Source: Ferruginibacter sp. | GTDB taxonomy: Bacteria > Bacteroidota > Bacteroidia > Chitinophagales > Chitinophagaceae | Assembly: GCA_030831945.1 (NCBI GenBank) | Contig: JAURKC010000022.1 | Location: forward strand, 163,904 to 227,903 | Length of the DNA: 64,000 bases | Reading direction: 5' to 3' | Shown: piece after piece, positions 45,494 to 54,300 of the stretch | Layout: every line of letters begins with the position of its first letter | How positions within the stretch are numbered: position 1 is the first letter of the stretch | Notes under the pieces: model-generated | What the model saw: only the letters and a program-made list of their open reading frames with translations | The model's database searches: none | Told to the model about the DNA's origin: nothing | Translations under genes and position numbers: made by a program

Positions 45494-45554
45494 AGCCTTA
45501 ATTAATGAGTGTTTGAGAAAAACTGATTTGAAATACTCGGGCTATATTTTATTT

Positions 45555-45851
45555 TTAAGTTGAAAATTTTTTAATGACCTCTAAAAGTCCTGACTTTTGA
45601 ATTACACCACTTTGCCTCCAAATGGGTTGTCCATTTTTGAATAAAATCAAAGTAGGAACGCCTTGAATCTGGTAAGCACTTGCAGCCTGAGGGTTTTTGT
45701 CTACATCTACTTTTATAATGGTAGCTGTATCTCCAATATCCTTTTTAAGTTCCTTCAGTATAGGCGCCATCATTTTACAAGGACCGCACCACTCTGCTGA
45801 AAAATCAACCAATACCGGTTTATTGGATTGTATCATTTCGTTGAATGTCAT
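45555..45851 (-). CDS. trxA: Thioredoxin
   Basis: A 98-residue thioredoxin with active site WCGPCK (about 21-26), the FSAEWCGPC lead-in, the cis-proline segment GVPTLILF and no signal peptide, so it is cytoplasmic. Its ATG overlaps the stop of the DUF6132 gene by 4 bp (ATGA), so the two are translationally coupled. It closes a four-gene operon of small membrane proteins. The reductant could serve sulfur or cysteine-based chemistry of those partners. Confidence 0.93.
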   Translation of the reverse strand: MTFNEMIQSNKPVLVDFSAEWCGPCKMMAPILKELKKDIGDTATIIKVDVDKNPQAASAYQIQGVPTLILFKNGQPIWRQSGVIQKSGLLEVIKKFST

Positions 45852-46081
45852 ATTGCTTCAGTTTTTTTATCTGGTTTAGCTAAGGGCTTAACCTCCTTTT
45901 TAAAAATACCTAGAAATAATGCTCCCATCAAAGCGCCATATAAGGTGCTGTTTAAAGGCCTTGAAGTGATCATGCAGGTTCCAGATGAACAGCCTATTTG
46001 TTGCCAGTAAAAATAACCAGCTACCCCACCCAATAAGGCCCCTATAACATATAACTTATTTTGTTTCATCCACTTCTTCAT
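45848..46081 (-). CDS. DUF6132 membrane protein
   Basis: A small membrane protein of 77 residues from the ATG at 46081 (73 from the ATG at 46069). Two hydrophobic segments flank the signature IGCSSGTCMITSRP, with a CxxxxC pair. DUF6132 proteins typically have G-C-x-S-G-x-C-P-I-T-S; the proline is methionine here. The cysteine pair next to a thioredoxin gene suggests redox or sulfur-related chemistry at the membrane, but no function is known. The start overlaps the upstream gene by 14-26 bp. Confidence 0.82.
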   Translation of the reverse strand: MKKWMKQNKLYVIGALLGGVAGYFYWQQIGCSSGTCMITSRPLNSTLYGALMGALFLGIFKKEVKPLAKPDKKTEAI

Positions 46082-46301
46082 AAGATATTTCTTCGGTTTT
46101 TTGATGGTTAGTTTTAGGCGGAACTGAGCAACCACCATTTGCACAACAGCCAATATTAAATATAGGCATGCTGGTAAATAAAACACCGATTAGCGTCATC
46201 CCCCAATCTTTAATCAAAACTGACTGCACAATAATACCCATACCTAATACAAGTCTTACCAATCGCATAAAATTCCAGTTAGTTAAAATAGCTGATTTCA
46301 T
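46056..46301 (-). CDS. Small cysteine-containing membrane protein (DUF2892-like)
   Basis: An 81-residue protein with an N-terminal MKSAILTNWNFMRLVRLVLG and two hydrophobic stretches (about 14-27 and 33-48), as in DUF2892/YgaP-type inner-membrane segments. It adds NIGCCANGGCSVPP with three cysteines at the end of the second helix and then a charged tail. The CCxxxxC group could bind a metal or persulfide; this is inference. It lies second in the redox operon, 30 bp behind the DUF2892 gene. Confidence 0.75.
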   Translation of the reverse strand: MKSAILTNWNFMRLVRLVLGMGIIVQSVLIKDWGMTLIGVLFTSMPIFNIGCCANGGCSVPPKTNHQKTEEISYEEVDETK

Positions 46302-46331
46302 ATATATATATTTAAATTATCAAATCCATCA

Positions 46332-46541
46332 TTACTTCTTTTTTGATTTACAAGTATTCAATGCAATCAAAGTATAAAGAGGACAAAAACTAACTAGGCT
46401 AGTTAATACAAAAACGCCAGCAACTATTAGTAGTACCATCCCCAAAACTCCAGTTATTATGTTTGAAAAATAAAAAATTGCCATTGCAAGAGCGAATAGA
46501 ATTCTTACTATTCGGTCGAGATTGCCCATATTTTTTTTCAT
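46332..46541 (-). CDS. DUF2892 (YgaP-like) inner-membrane protein
   Basis: A 69-residue protein with the DUF2892 opening KNMGNLDRIVRILFALA and two transmembrane helices (about 12-27 and 33-50), then SFCPLYTLIALNTC. In YgaP a rhodanese domain is attached to this module; here it is stand-alone. It is the first gene of the DUF2892 - DUF2892-like - DUF6132 - thioredoxin operon and lies directly behind the palindromic operator. Confidence 0.88.
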   Translation of the reverse strand: MKKNMGNLDRIVRILFALAMAIFYFSNIITGVLGMVLLIVAGVFVLTSLVSFCPLYTLIALNTCKSKKK

Positions 46542-46558
46542 ATAAAATAATTTAAATG

Positions 46559-46566
46559 CAAATTAA
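46559..46566 (-). promoter_or_regulatory. Candidate -7 box of the redox operon
   Basis: On the - strand TTAATTTG, one base from TAnnTTTG, ends 17 bp before the DUF2892 start. No TTG -33 box is present, which would fit a promoter that depends on an activator bound at the adjacent palindrome. Confidence 0.35.
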
Positions 46567-46587
46567 ATAACCGAGTGAACTGTTTTG

Positions 46588-46615
46588 GTAACTTTAGTTA
46601 CACTTTATAAAAGTG
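46588..46615. promoter_or_regulatory. Double palindrome, likely Crp/Fnr-type operator
   Basis: GTAACTTTAGTTAC (46588-46601) is a perfect 14-bp palindrome with the GTA-N8-TAC form seen for some Crp-family regulators. It shares its last base with a second palindrome, CACTTTATAAAAGTG (46601-46615). If transcription starts about 6 bp after the -7 box, the first palindrome is centred near -41.5, the class II activator position. The operator function is inferred. Confidence 0.4.
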
Positions 46616-46919
46616 ATTTTTAAATTTAAACCTTTGATTCAATAATATGGATGACTTTTTTCATTTGTAAAGATGATAAAGGATATGTAAAAATTAGATT
46701 TATCGATTATATTTTAGTTTATTTATTATACCAGCTTATTAAAAGTAAATTGAACTCGGCTATTCGGCACTAGACAGAAAGTGCTATGGAGATTGAATGG
46801 TATAAATTCCATGAGTAAGTTCACTACAAGAAATTAGCATTCCTGCAACATTTGTAATCCTGTCATTTCATTTCAGGACGAGGCAAGCTATTGCAAATAT
46901 AAAAAGTGAATGAATTTTA
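46616..46919. other. Non-coding gap between redox operon and DUF5777 gene
   Basis: About 300 bp of AT-rich sequence without a supported gene. I see no terminator-like hairpin behind the DUF5777 gene, so read-through into the redox operon is conceivable. Confidence 0.4.
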
Positions 46920-47801
46920 CTACCCTCCTTTGGCCACTGTAAATACTCTTGACAAATTAAAGCCAAATCGTATTTCTCCCTTACCCCAGCTATTCGTGGT
47001 TTTAGTGATGAAAGATTTTTCATTCATGCCTGTAGCATTTGAAAAATGCAATTGAAATACATGGCCACCGGTCTCAATATCAAAACCGATAGATAATGGA
47101 TCTTTATAAATTCCTTTATCCAGTCCGCTCATTATATAATGATAGTCTACTACAAAGGCTATGCGCTTTGACATTTTTATTCTTCCACCGATTCCTAAAG
47201 CATACACATCATTTGATTCAGTAGCCTGGGATACCAAATTGCGGTGAACAAAAGTGGGTGCCAATTGAAAACTAATCTGGTTGTTGAATTTTCTTCCGAT
47301 GATTACCTCGTTGTAAAAAGCCATTCGGCTGGAGGTGAAATTTTCCCTAGAGGGGTCCGACCAAGGGAGGGTTGTATAAGTTGCCCCCGTAACTAACACC
47401 ACTGAAACTGGGGATGCCCACCGTCCACCTTTAGCTTGCCAGATAGGACGAAATTTAATAAACCCATCCCATTCTTTGCCCACGTTACTTCTACCAATAC
47501 CAAGGGTCAGGTTTTTTGAAACTCCATAATCAAACCCGAAGCGCATATTGGCCTGATCTAATCCATACAGATTATTAAAGCCAGAATTAACCAGACCAAA
47601 GCGATGTAATATTCTTAGATCCATCACTCCTTTCCCAATAAATTCCATTGAATGACCATTCACCACCCGGGATGATTTAAACGCATTTGAAACATACTCC
47701 TTTTTAACATCCTCGGGTTTGCTAACCAACGCTAATAAATCATCTTGTGCAAAAACTATAGAATTATAACTCAACAGCAATACAAAAATGAATGTTCTCA
47801 T
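46920..47801 (-). CDS. DUF5777 beta-barrel protein
   Basis: A 293-residue exported protein with a signal peptide ending VFAQDD. Family features are SSRVVNGHSMEF, VMDLRILHRFGLVNSG, LYGLDQANMRFGFDYG and NLTLGIGRS, followed by alternating strands typical of an outer-membrane barrel. Function is unknown. It is the last gene of a five-gene cluster with YceI, an OB-fold protein and two haem-motif lipoproteins, a recurrent grouping in Bacteroidota that suggests a shared envelope process involving redox proteins or lipids. Confidence 0.85.
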   Translation of the reverse strand: MRTFIFVLLLSYNSIVFAQDDLLALVSKPEDVKKEYVSNAFKSSRVVNGHSMEFIGKGVMDLRILHRFGLVNSGFNNLYGLDQANMRFGFDYGVSKNLTLGIGRSNVGKEWDGFIKFRPIWQAKGGRWASPVSVVLVTGATYTTLPWSDPSRENFTSSRMAFYNEVIIGRKFNNQISFQLAPTFVHRNLVSQATESNDVYALGIGGRIKMSKRIAFVVDYHYIMSGLDKGIYKDPLSIGFDIETGGHVFQLHFSNATGMNEKSFITKTTNSWGKGEIRFGFNLSRVFTVAKGG

Positions 47802-47823
47802 AGTTTGAAATTAAATAGTAAAA

Positions 47824-48375
47824 TTATTTTAAAATCGAATTACTGCAATTCACCTTTATTCTGGCAGTTTTGGATATTTTATCTTTTACAAGACTTGGTA
47901 CAGCAATCGCATAATCTTCCAATACAATTTCAAATTCTGCTATGGCAATAACTGTTTCGCCCAAGACCTTAAACTGACCGTTGGTTTCAACTTCTTTTTT
48001 AACCCCATGGATTTCTAAAATACCCTTTACTTTTACTGGATAAGTGCCGTCTTTTAAGAAATTTATTTTATCTAAATTGATGATTTTACCCTTGAATATT
48101 GACTTTGAGAATTTGTCGCTCTCCATGTAATTTTCATTAAAATGCTCCATCATCAACGCACTCTTAAACTCAAACCCCTTTATCAATATCGCAAACTGAA
48201 TATCACCCGAACTAGCATCAAAAACACAGGTAGCGGATTTATTGAGGCCGTCAATATCTTCCACTGCAGTACCTGCTCTAAATGAAACGGTCCCAGTTTT
48301 GGTGAAGTACCTTTTTTGGGCGAACGAAGGTTGTAGCAAAAAGAATACCACTGCGATAATCATTAAATTTTTCAT
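47824..48375 (-). CDS. YceI family periplasmic lipid-binding-like protein
   Basis: A 183-residue protein with a signal peptide ending SFAQKR and a YceI-type lipocalin-like barrel: FRAGTAVEDIDG, KGFEFKSALMMEHFNENYMES (first residues quoted) and VKGILEIHGVKKEV. YceI proteins bind polyprenoid or fatty-acid-like molecules. The HFNENYMES motif corresponds to the usual HxxSxxFFD region. It lies 22 bp before the DUF5777 gene and 15 bp after the OB-fold gene, so these are clearly co-transcribed. Confidence 0.9.
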   Translation of the reverse strand: MKNLMIIAVVFFLLQPSFAQKRYFTKTGTVSFRAGTAVEDIDGLNKSATCVFDASSGDIQFAILIKGFEFKSALMMEHFNENYMESDKFSKSIFKGKIINLDKINFLKDGTYPVKVKGILEIHGVKKEVETNGQFKVLGETVIAIAEFEIVLEDYAIAVPSLVKDKISKTARIKVNCSNSILK

Positions 48376-48390
48376 TCTTTATATATTATG

Positions 48391-48822
48391 TTATTGAATG
48401 ATGCTGCAATTGTTTAAAACAACATCCATTAATTTGCCTGTACATTTCCCTTTAATTACCACTTCGGTTCCCTTGGAGAGTTTTTGTACAGCTCCAATTT
48501 CATCGTTATAAAAACTGCAAGTGACCGCCGACAAAGGATCTCCACTGTCTAAAATAACGGAAGCCTGTCCAGTACTTGAATCAATTTTTATATCCGCAAT
48601 AATACCTTTTACCGCAATCACCTTATCAAGATATTTTAAATTAGCCGCTGCTTCATCAGAATTAAATGCCAAAATTAAGAAATTGGCAGTGACAGAGAGA
48701 TCCGGTTGAAGCCTTCTTACATCAGCAGGTTTTTTATTATATAAATAATACCCGGCTGCTGCACCAAAAAAAGCAATCAGCGAAAACCCAATTAATATTT
48801 TTTTCCATGTTGGCATGTTCAT
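48391..48822 (-). CDS. Membrane-anchored OB-fold protein (tRNA_anti-like)
   Basis: A 143-residue protein with one N-terminal transmembrane helix (about 10-27) and a periplasmic OB-fold of the tRNA_anti-like type: YLDKVIAVKGIIADI, a GQASVILDSGD strand pair, CSFYNDE and GTEVVIKGKCTG. Related stand-alone OB domains occur in Bacteroidota and their ligand is not known. Two ATG codons are available (48822 and 48816). It precedes YceI by 15 bp. Confidence 0.78.
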   Translation of the reverse strand: MNMPTWKKILIGFSLIAFFGAAAGYYLYNKKPADVRRLQPDLSVTANFLILAFNSDEAAANLKYLDKVIAVKGIIADIKIDSSTGQASVILDSGDPLSAVTCSFYNDEIGAVQKLSKGTEVVIKGKCTGKLMDVVLNNCSIIQ

Positions 48823-48906
48823 TCATTTAAAATATGATTGTATCCTAATTAAAATTTATCATGCTTTCTGACTAAAATTTAATTGGACAGTTTTTTAAAA
48901 ATCAGT

Positions 48907-49269
48907 CTAATTGTTTAATGCTCCAGAGCTTATCCAACACTTTAGTTTTGCAATTTCGGCAGGCAACAGTGGCCCACTAGTTGGCATAGTTTTTTCAACT
49001 ACAGCTCTTTGCATAATTCTCGTCACTTGTCCGGCTATTTGTGCATAGGTAACCAGCACCGAACCACCGGCAGCAGCAGCTGTACTGTGACATCCTGTTG
49101 TGGCACATTTACTTTGAATAATGGGATTAATGTCAGCTGCAAACTTCGCTACTACAGTTGTGCAATCAACCGATGCTGTTCCTGCATACAATAATTCCTC
49201 CTTATCATAATAGCACCCCGCTCCTGAAATAATGATCAGTGACATTAAAAAAAATAACAGTATCCGCAT
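48907..49269 (-). CDS. Lipoprotein with one C-x4-C-H haem-like motif
   Basis: A 120-residue exported protein from the ATG at 49269; the frame extends further upstream but that part has no signal. The hydrophobic signal leads to a lipobox-like GAGC, and the mature part has INPIIQSKCATTGCHS, where two cysteines are four residues apart before His, unlike the canonical CxxCH. KCWISSGALNN near the end resembles the cytochrome-like domains of larger surface proteins. Haem attachment is probable but not assured. It is co-directional with the 241-residue relative 23 bp upstream. Confidence 0.7.
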   Translation of the reverse strand: MRILLFFLMSLIIISGAGCYYDKEELLYAGTASVDCTTVVAKFAADINPIIQSKCATTGCHSTAAAAGGSVLVTYAQIAGQVTRIMQRAVVEKTMPTSGPLLPAEIAKLKCWISSGALNN

Positions 49270-49292
49270 ATTGAATAATAGTTGAAAATTTA

Positions 49293-50018
49293 TTAATTGT
49301 TTTGCATCCCAGCCTGTATCCATTTTTCTACTTGGCGTATTTGGCAATCCGATAATTTACTACCTCCCTTTGGCATAGCAAAAAAACCACTGCTATGCTT
49401 GATACTGCCAAGGTATTTTCCGTTGGCAGCCTGAACTTTTAATGAAGCATAGGTACTTAGGTCAATTCCTCCACCCAAGGATGCAGGGTTATGACAACCC
49501 TTGCAGTAGGTGTCGTTCATTATACGCACCGCACCGGAATAAGTGAAATTGGTAGTGTCACAGCCACCAGTACATTGGTTATTGAATGCACCTTGATTAA
49601 TCCATTTTGATATTTTAGTTAATTGTAATAAAGTCAATGCAGGCATTGGTGCAGGTGGCATCCGATCATTATTAGTTTTAATACATTCCGTATATAACTT
49701 ACTGCTTGATAGATTGAAAGGACTTACATAACGAATTATTTTAGCATAACTCGTTAATTCAACCCCCTCTGCACGAGTAACAGCATCGTGACAACCACTC
49801 ATGGAGCAACTACTATTTATAATGGGCTGGATTTCATTGACAAAATAGGTAGTATCGGTGCTGCAATTGGTTGTTTGTGTAGGCAATAAACTTCCTCCTC
49901 CGCTTGAAGCGTCTCCTCCTCCGCTAATCGAACCAGGAAGCTCATGTTTGCAAGTAATTATAAAAAATGACCCTACAAGTAGCGCCACAGATAGATGATT
50001 TATATTTTGCCACTTCAT
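49293..50018 (-). CDS. Lipoprotein with two cytochrome-c-like haem motifs
   Basis: A 241-residue predicted lipoprotein (lipobox FIITC) with a Gly/Ser-rich linker (about 30-45) and two related cytochrome-like modules. The first has INSSCSMSGCHD (C-x4-C-H) and NDRMPPAPMP with a possible Met ligand. The second has CKGCHNPASLGGGIDL (canonical CxxCH) and FFAMPKGG. Both end in a KWI-type helix (KWINQGAF, KWIQAGMQNN). It is the first gene of the five-gene cluster and possibly a periplasmic or surface electron carrier. Confidence 0.78.
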   Translation of the reverse strand: MKWQNINHLSVALLVGSFFIITCKHELPGSISGGGDASSGGGSLLPTQTTNCSTDTTYFVNEIQPIINSSCSMSGCHDAVTRAEGVELTSYAKIIRYVSPFNLSSSKLYTECIKTNNDRMPPAPMPALTLLQLTKISKWINQGAFNNQCTGGCDTTNFTYSGAVRIMNDTYCKGCHNPASLGGGIDLSTYASLKVQAANGKYLGSIKHSSGFFAMPKGGSKLSDCQIRQVEKWIQAGMQNN

Positions 50019-50073
50019 GATGATCAGTTTTATTCATTAAAAATACAATAACTGTATTAACGAAAAAGTTGTT

Positions 50074-50090
50074 TAGTAATTATGTTACTA
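50074..50090. promoter_or_regulatory. Palindrome upstream of the haem-lipoprotein cluster
   Basis: TAGTAA-TTATG-TTACTA, 17 bp, centred 64 bp before the start of the 241-residue lipoprotein gene. It resembles the GTAAC...GTTAC palindrome at 46588 but has a different spacing. It may be an operator; the evidence is only the symmetry. The rest of the 215-bp gap shows nothing further. Confidence 0.25.
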
Positions 50091-50233
50091 CAGTAAATAA
50101 ACTAAAAAACAGGACGAGAATACTGGAAGTGGCTTTTGTCAAAAATTGATAGGGGATCATTAATAATCTATTCAATCCTTAATATACATAATTTTTCTGA
50201 AAACTTCAACTCCAAAAAAACCTTCATCGCATT

Positions 50234-51364
50234 TTACTCCTCCATATTCTTCATGGTCATCAATAATGAATAAGCCCCTTTGGTAACAAAGTCAGCCGAC
50301 GCTACATTACTATTAGCTGGTAAAATGATTTCTGTAAACCCACTTTCACTTTCACCTAGTTCCACTTGAAGCATTTCAAACTTATTACCTCCCAAAGATT
50401 GATAGATGTATTGTTTACCCTCAAAACGGACAATTGCATCAACTGGTAAAGAAATTGATTTTTTATTTTTAACTTCTATTTCTGCATTCATGAAAGTTCC
50501 TGGAACCAATGACTTGTCGTACACTTCAAAATGACAATGCACTTCTGTATACCCTTCAGCAGAAATTTCTTTTCCTATTAATATTATTCCACAAGGATAT
50601 TTTTTATCAGGATAATTATTGGTATAGGTTACCAGGTGCTGGCCAATAAAGAGTTTATCTAGATTTTTTTCAAAAACTTTTAAATTCAAATGGACATCTA
50701 GCGGGTTGATCAATTCAAACAAAACATCGGTGGGAGATACATATTTTCCAATATTTACATTCACCTTAGCAACAAATCCGTTAATCGGTGAAACAATATT
50801 TACACTTTTTGAAATATTTGTCTCGCTGATTTTATCGGTACTTATACCCAATAAATCAAGCTTTGCCTCGAGTGCAGTAAGTAAAACTTGTTGGCTTCTG
50901 TATTCAACTTCAGATAACTGAGACTGTTTATCACTGCTAGCCTGACTTTGATTCAATTCTTTCTGCCGCCTAGCTTCATTCTCTAAGTACCCAATTCTAG
51001 CCTTCGCTATTAAATAATCTTGTTGTAATTGTATGTATTGTTGATCTTGAATGACTGCAATGACTTGGCCTTTATTTACGCGCATACCAGGTAATAATTG
51101 AGTAGTTTTTAAATACCCTCCCAATGGCACGCTAATAGATACTAGGCTCTGAGGTGGCACATCAATTTTGCCATTTACTTTTAAAATTGACGAGATCTCT
51201 CGCTGCTCCAACTTGCCCGTTTCAATACCTGCATTTTTTATTTGAGCTGGACTAAGTAATACGGTGCGATCTTCGTTGCTGAGTTCAACTGGTTTACTTT
51301 CGTTTTTCGACGAACAGGAAGCGAATAAAAAAATAGATGCTATAAAAAAAATGAATGACTTCAT
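50234..51364 (-). CDS. RND efflux periplasmic adaptor (CzcB/CusB-like)
   Basis: Membrane-fusion protein of 376 residues anchored by a lipobox (FASC, cysteine about 17). Barrel-sandwich and hairpin regions are visible: VSISVPLGGYLKTTQLLPGMRVNKGQ (first residues quoted), a coiled coil of about 120-165, and IVSPINGFVAKVNVNIGKYV. A C-terminal membrane-proximal domain follows. It links the RND pump to the outer-membrane factor. No His-rich metal-binding region or C-terminal CusF-like domain is present. It lies 15 bp behind the pump gene on the same strand. Confidence 0.92.
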   Translation of the reverse strand: MKSFIFFIASIFLFASCSSKNESKPVELSNEDRTVLLSPAQIKNAGIETGKLEQREISSILKVNGKIDVPPQSLVSISVPLGGYLKTTQLLPGMRVNKGQVIAVIQDQQYIQLQQDYLIAKARIGYLENEARRQKELNQSQASSDKQSQLSEVEYRSQQVLLTALEAKLDLLGISTDKISETNISKSVNIVSPINGFVAKVNVNIGKYVSPTDVLFELINPLDVHLNLKVFEKNLDKLFIGQHLVTYTNNYPDKKYPCGIILIGKEISAEGYTEVHCHFEVYDKSLVPGTFMNAEIEVKNKKSISLPVDAIVRFEGKQYIYQSLGGNKFEMLQVELGESESGFTEIILPANSNVASADFVTKGAYSLLMTMKNMEE

Positions 51365-51379
51365 AAATTTAAAATATTA

Positions 51380-54300
51380 TTAATTAGTTAAATAATTTAG
51401 TTGAATGATAGATTCATTCAAATTTTTCAATGCTTCCAAATACTCTTTTTTTATCAAAGTAGCTTGGTGAATAACTTGTCCCCATTCTAAATAATTGATA
51501 CTACCTCTTGCTAATTGCTGATTGGCAGTAGTAATAATCAGTGAAGCATTTTTCAAAGCTTTCGATTCGAAATAATATACTGTTTCAAGATGCTTTTTGT
51601 ATTGAACAAATGCAATTTGGTACTCTGTTTGTAATTTTTGCATACCAAACTGATACTCTTGTGCAGCCAGTTCTCGATTAAACTTTGCAGCATTTACCTT
51701 ATCTTTTTGTGTTCGAGCAAAAACAGGAATCGCTACACCAAGCTGTACGGCACTAAAACGCTGGGTTCCTGGATAAAACTTATTATCCGCACCCGTTCCC
51801 CGAATGCTGGAGTTATTATATCCTACTGAAAAATCAGGGAGTAATTTACTCTTTTCAACTGCAATATTAGCATTGGCAACTTGCTGTTGTTGTTCAATTA
51901 ATTTAAGCGTAGCATGATTCTTTAAAAGGGAGCTGTCTAAGATTGCAGACCACTTTAATTTATTTTCACTCTCCAAAGGAATATAAGGCGAGCTAGTATT
52001 TAACAATAATTGAAACTCAATCTTCAATATTTCTAGGTCTTGCAAAATTTGGTTTAACTGCAACCTTACTTCGCCTAATTGAGTTTCTATACTCACCTTT
52101 TCAAGAATATTCGATTCGCCTTTTGACAACCTCAATTCAGCACGTTTATACAAATCAGCATAAAGGCTATCTGCCTGCAGCAGAAGTGCTTTTTTTTGAT
52201 TCACATATAAAATAGTATAAAATATTTGTGCCACTTGTTTCTTCAATAAACTTTCTTTAACTGACACATTTAGCAAACTACTTTTCCATTCCTGCTGCAT
52301 CAATTCCCTTTGATTTAAATATACTTTAGGAAAGGAAAAAGATTGACTAAGGCCAAACTTTGAATCATTGTATATACTATTTATTTGACCCGCTTCTGCC
52401 GTAATGCCCATCTTTGGAAGAACCGCTTTATTAGGAATCAGCATTTGCTGATATTTAGCTTTTAGTTGCTCATTTTTAACAAGCAAATTATTATGAACAG
52501 CAGAATCGATAGCTGATTTTAAAGTGATTGGTTGTTGAGCCATACCTACACTACAGTCGCCAATGCATAGAAGTAAAAGTATAGCGCTAATGGTACCAGT
52601 ATTATTTTTGGTAGATTTTGTTTTAATAAAATTTCCAGATTCAAAAACCATATATAATACGGGTAATACAAAAAGGGTTAAAAATGTTGCAATCAATAAA
52701 CCACCAATCACTACAGTTGCCAAAGGCCGCTGTACCTCTGCTCCTGCACCATCACTTAAAGCCATTGGTAAAAATCCTAAAGATGCCACACATGCCGTCA
52801 TCAATACAGGGCGTAACCTTACTTTTGTACCCATCAATACAATTCGTTTAACATCTCTCATACCCTCATTTTTTAGTCGATTAAATTCAGCAATTAAAAC
52901 GATACCATTTAACACTGCTACTCCAAATAAGGCAATAAATCCAACGCCAGCGCTTATACTAAAGGGCATTCCTCGAAACGCCAAAAACAATATACCGCCA
53001 ATAGCTGATAAGGGTATAGCAGAATAGATCAATAAGCCTTGCTTAATGGATGTAAAAGCAAAATAAAGTAATATAAAAATTAAAAGTAATGAAACAGGAA
53101 CCGCTATCATCAATCGTTGCTTTGCTTCTTTCAAGTTTTCAAAAGCACCGCCATAGGTAACATAATAACCCGCTGGAAACTTTACTTGTTTCTCTACCTT
53201 TTTTTGTAGTTCATTGACAATACTTTGAACATCTCTTCCTCTTACATTAAATCCAACTACAATTCTGCGCTTTGCATCTTCTCTTTGAATCTGATTAGGG
53301 CCATCTTGTATCTGAACATCGGCCAATTGATACAAAGGTATTTGCGTGCCTTGAGGAGTAGGGATAAGTAAATTTTGCACATCCTTTACCTCTCTTTTTA
53401 AATCACCTTTTAAACGAACCACTACATCAAAGCGCTTTTCTCCTTCAAATAATATACCGGCACTTTGGCCTGCAAACGCAGTATTAACAACTCTATTGAT
53501 GTCATTAATATTCAAATTAAACTGAGCGATGGTATTTCTATTATAACGAATAATTATTTGAGGCATTCCAGCAATAGGTTCCACATATAAATTTTTTGCT
53601 CCCTCTACACCACTTACAATGGCTCCTAATTGGGTAGCATAAGTAGCGAGCGTATCTAAATTTTCACCAAAAATTTTACACACTACATCCTGTCTAGCTC
53701 CAGTAATTAATTCATTAAATCGCATCTGAACAGGAAACTGAAATCCTACGGTAACCCCTGGCACTACCTGAAGGGCAGCAGTCATTTTTTCAGATAATTC
53801 AGTAAATGTTTTTGCCGATGTCCATTCAGACTTTGGTTTTAAAATCACCATCATGTCGCTTGCATCCATTGGCATTGGATCAGTAGGTACTTCACCACTA
53901 CCAATTTTAGTGACTACTTTTTCCACTTCAGGGAACTGAGCTTTTAGAATATGTGCTGCCTTCTGCGTATTTACGATCGTAGTATTTAAAGTACTTCCAC
54001 TTAATACTCTAGTCTCTACTGCAAAATCATCTTCTTCCAATGCAGGTATAAATTCACCTCCCAAAGAAAGTAAAATAAAAATGGATACGATAAATAATCC
54101 TACCACAGAAAACAAAACTGTCTTAGGAAAAGCAACTACTCTATTCAAAGCTGATTGGTAAAGCCTCTCTATCTGCATCATCAATCTATCTGACCAATTT
54201 GGCTGATGTTTTACTTTTTTGCTTAAGAAAAGCGCGCTCATCATTGGAATATAAGTAAGAGAAAGAATAAATGCACCTAACAAAGCAAAGGCTACTGTTT

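Noticed and set aside
52563..53027. 154-codon + strand frame opposite the RND pump
   Set aside because: It lies wholly within the pump-TolC coding region on the other strand, has no recognisable domain and is rich in residues typical of antisense readings.
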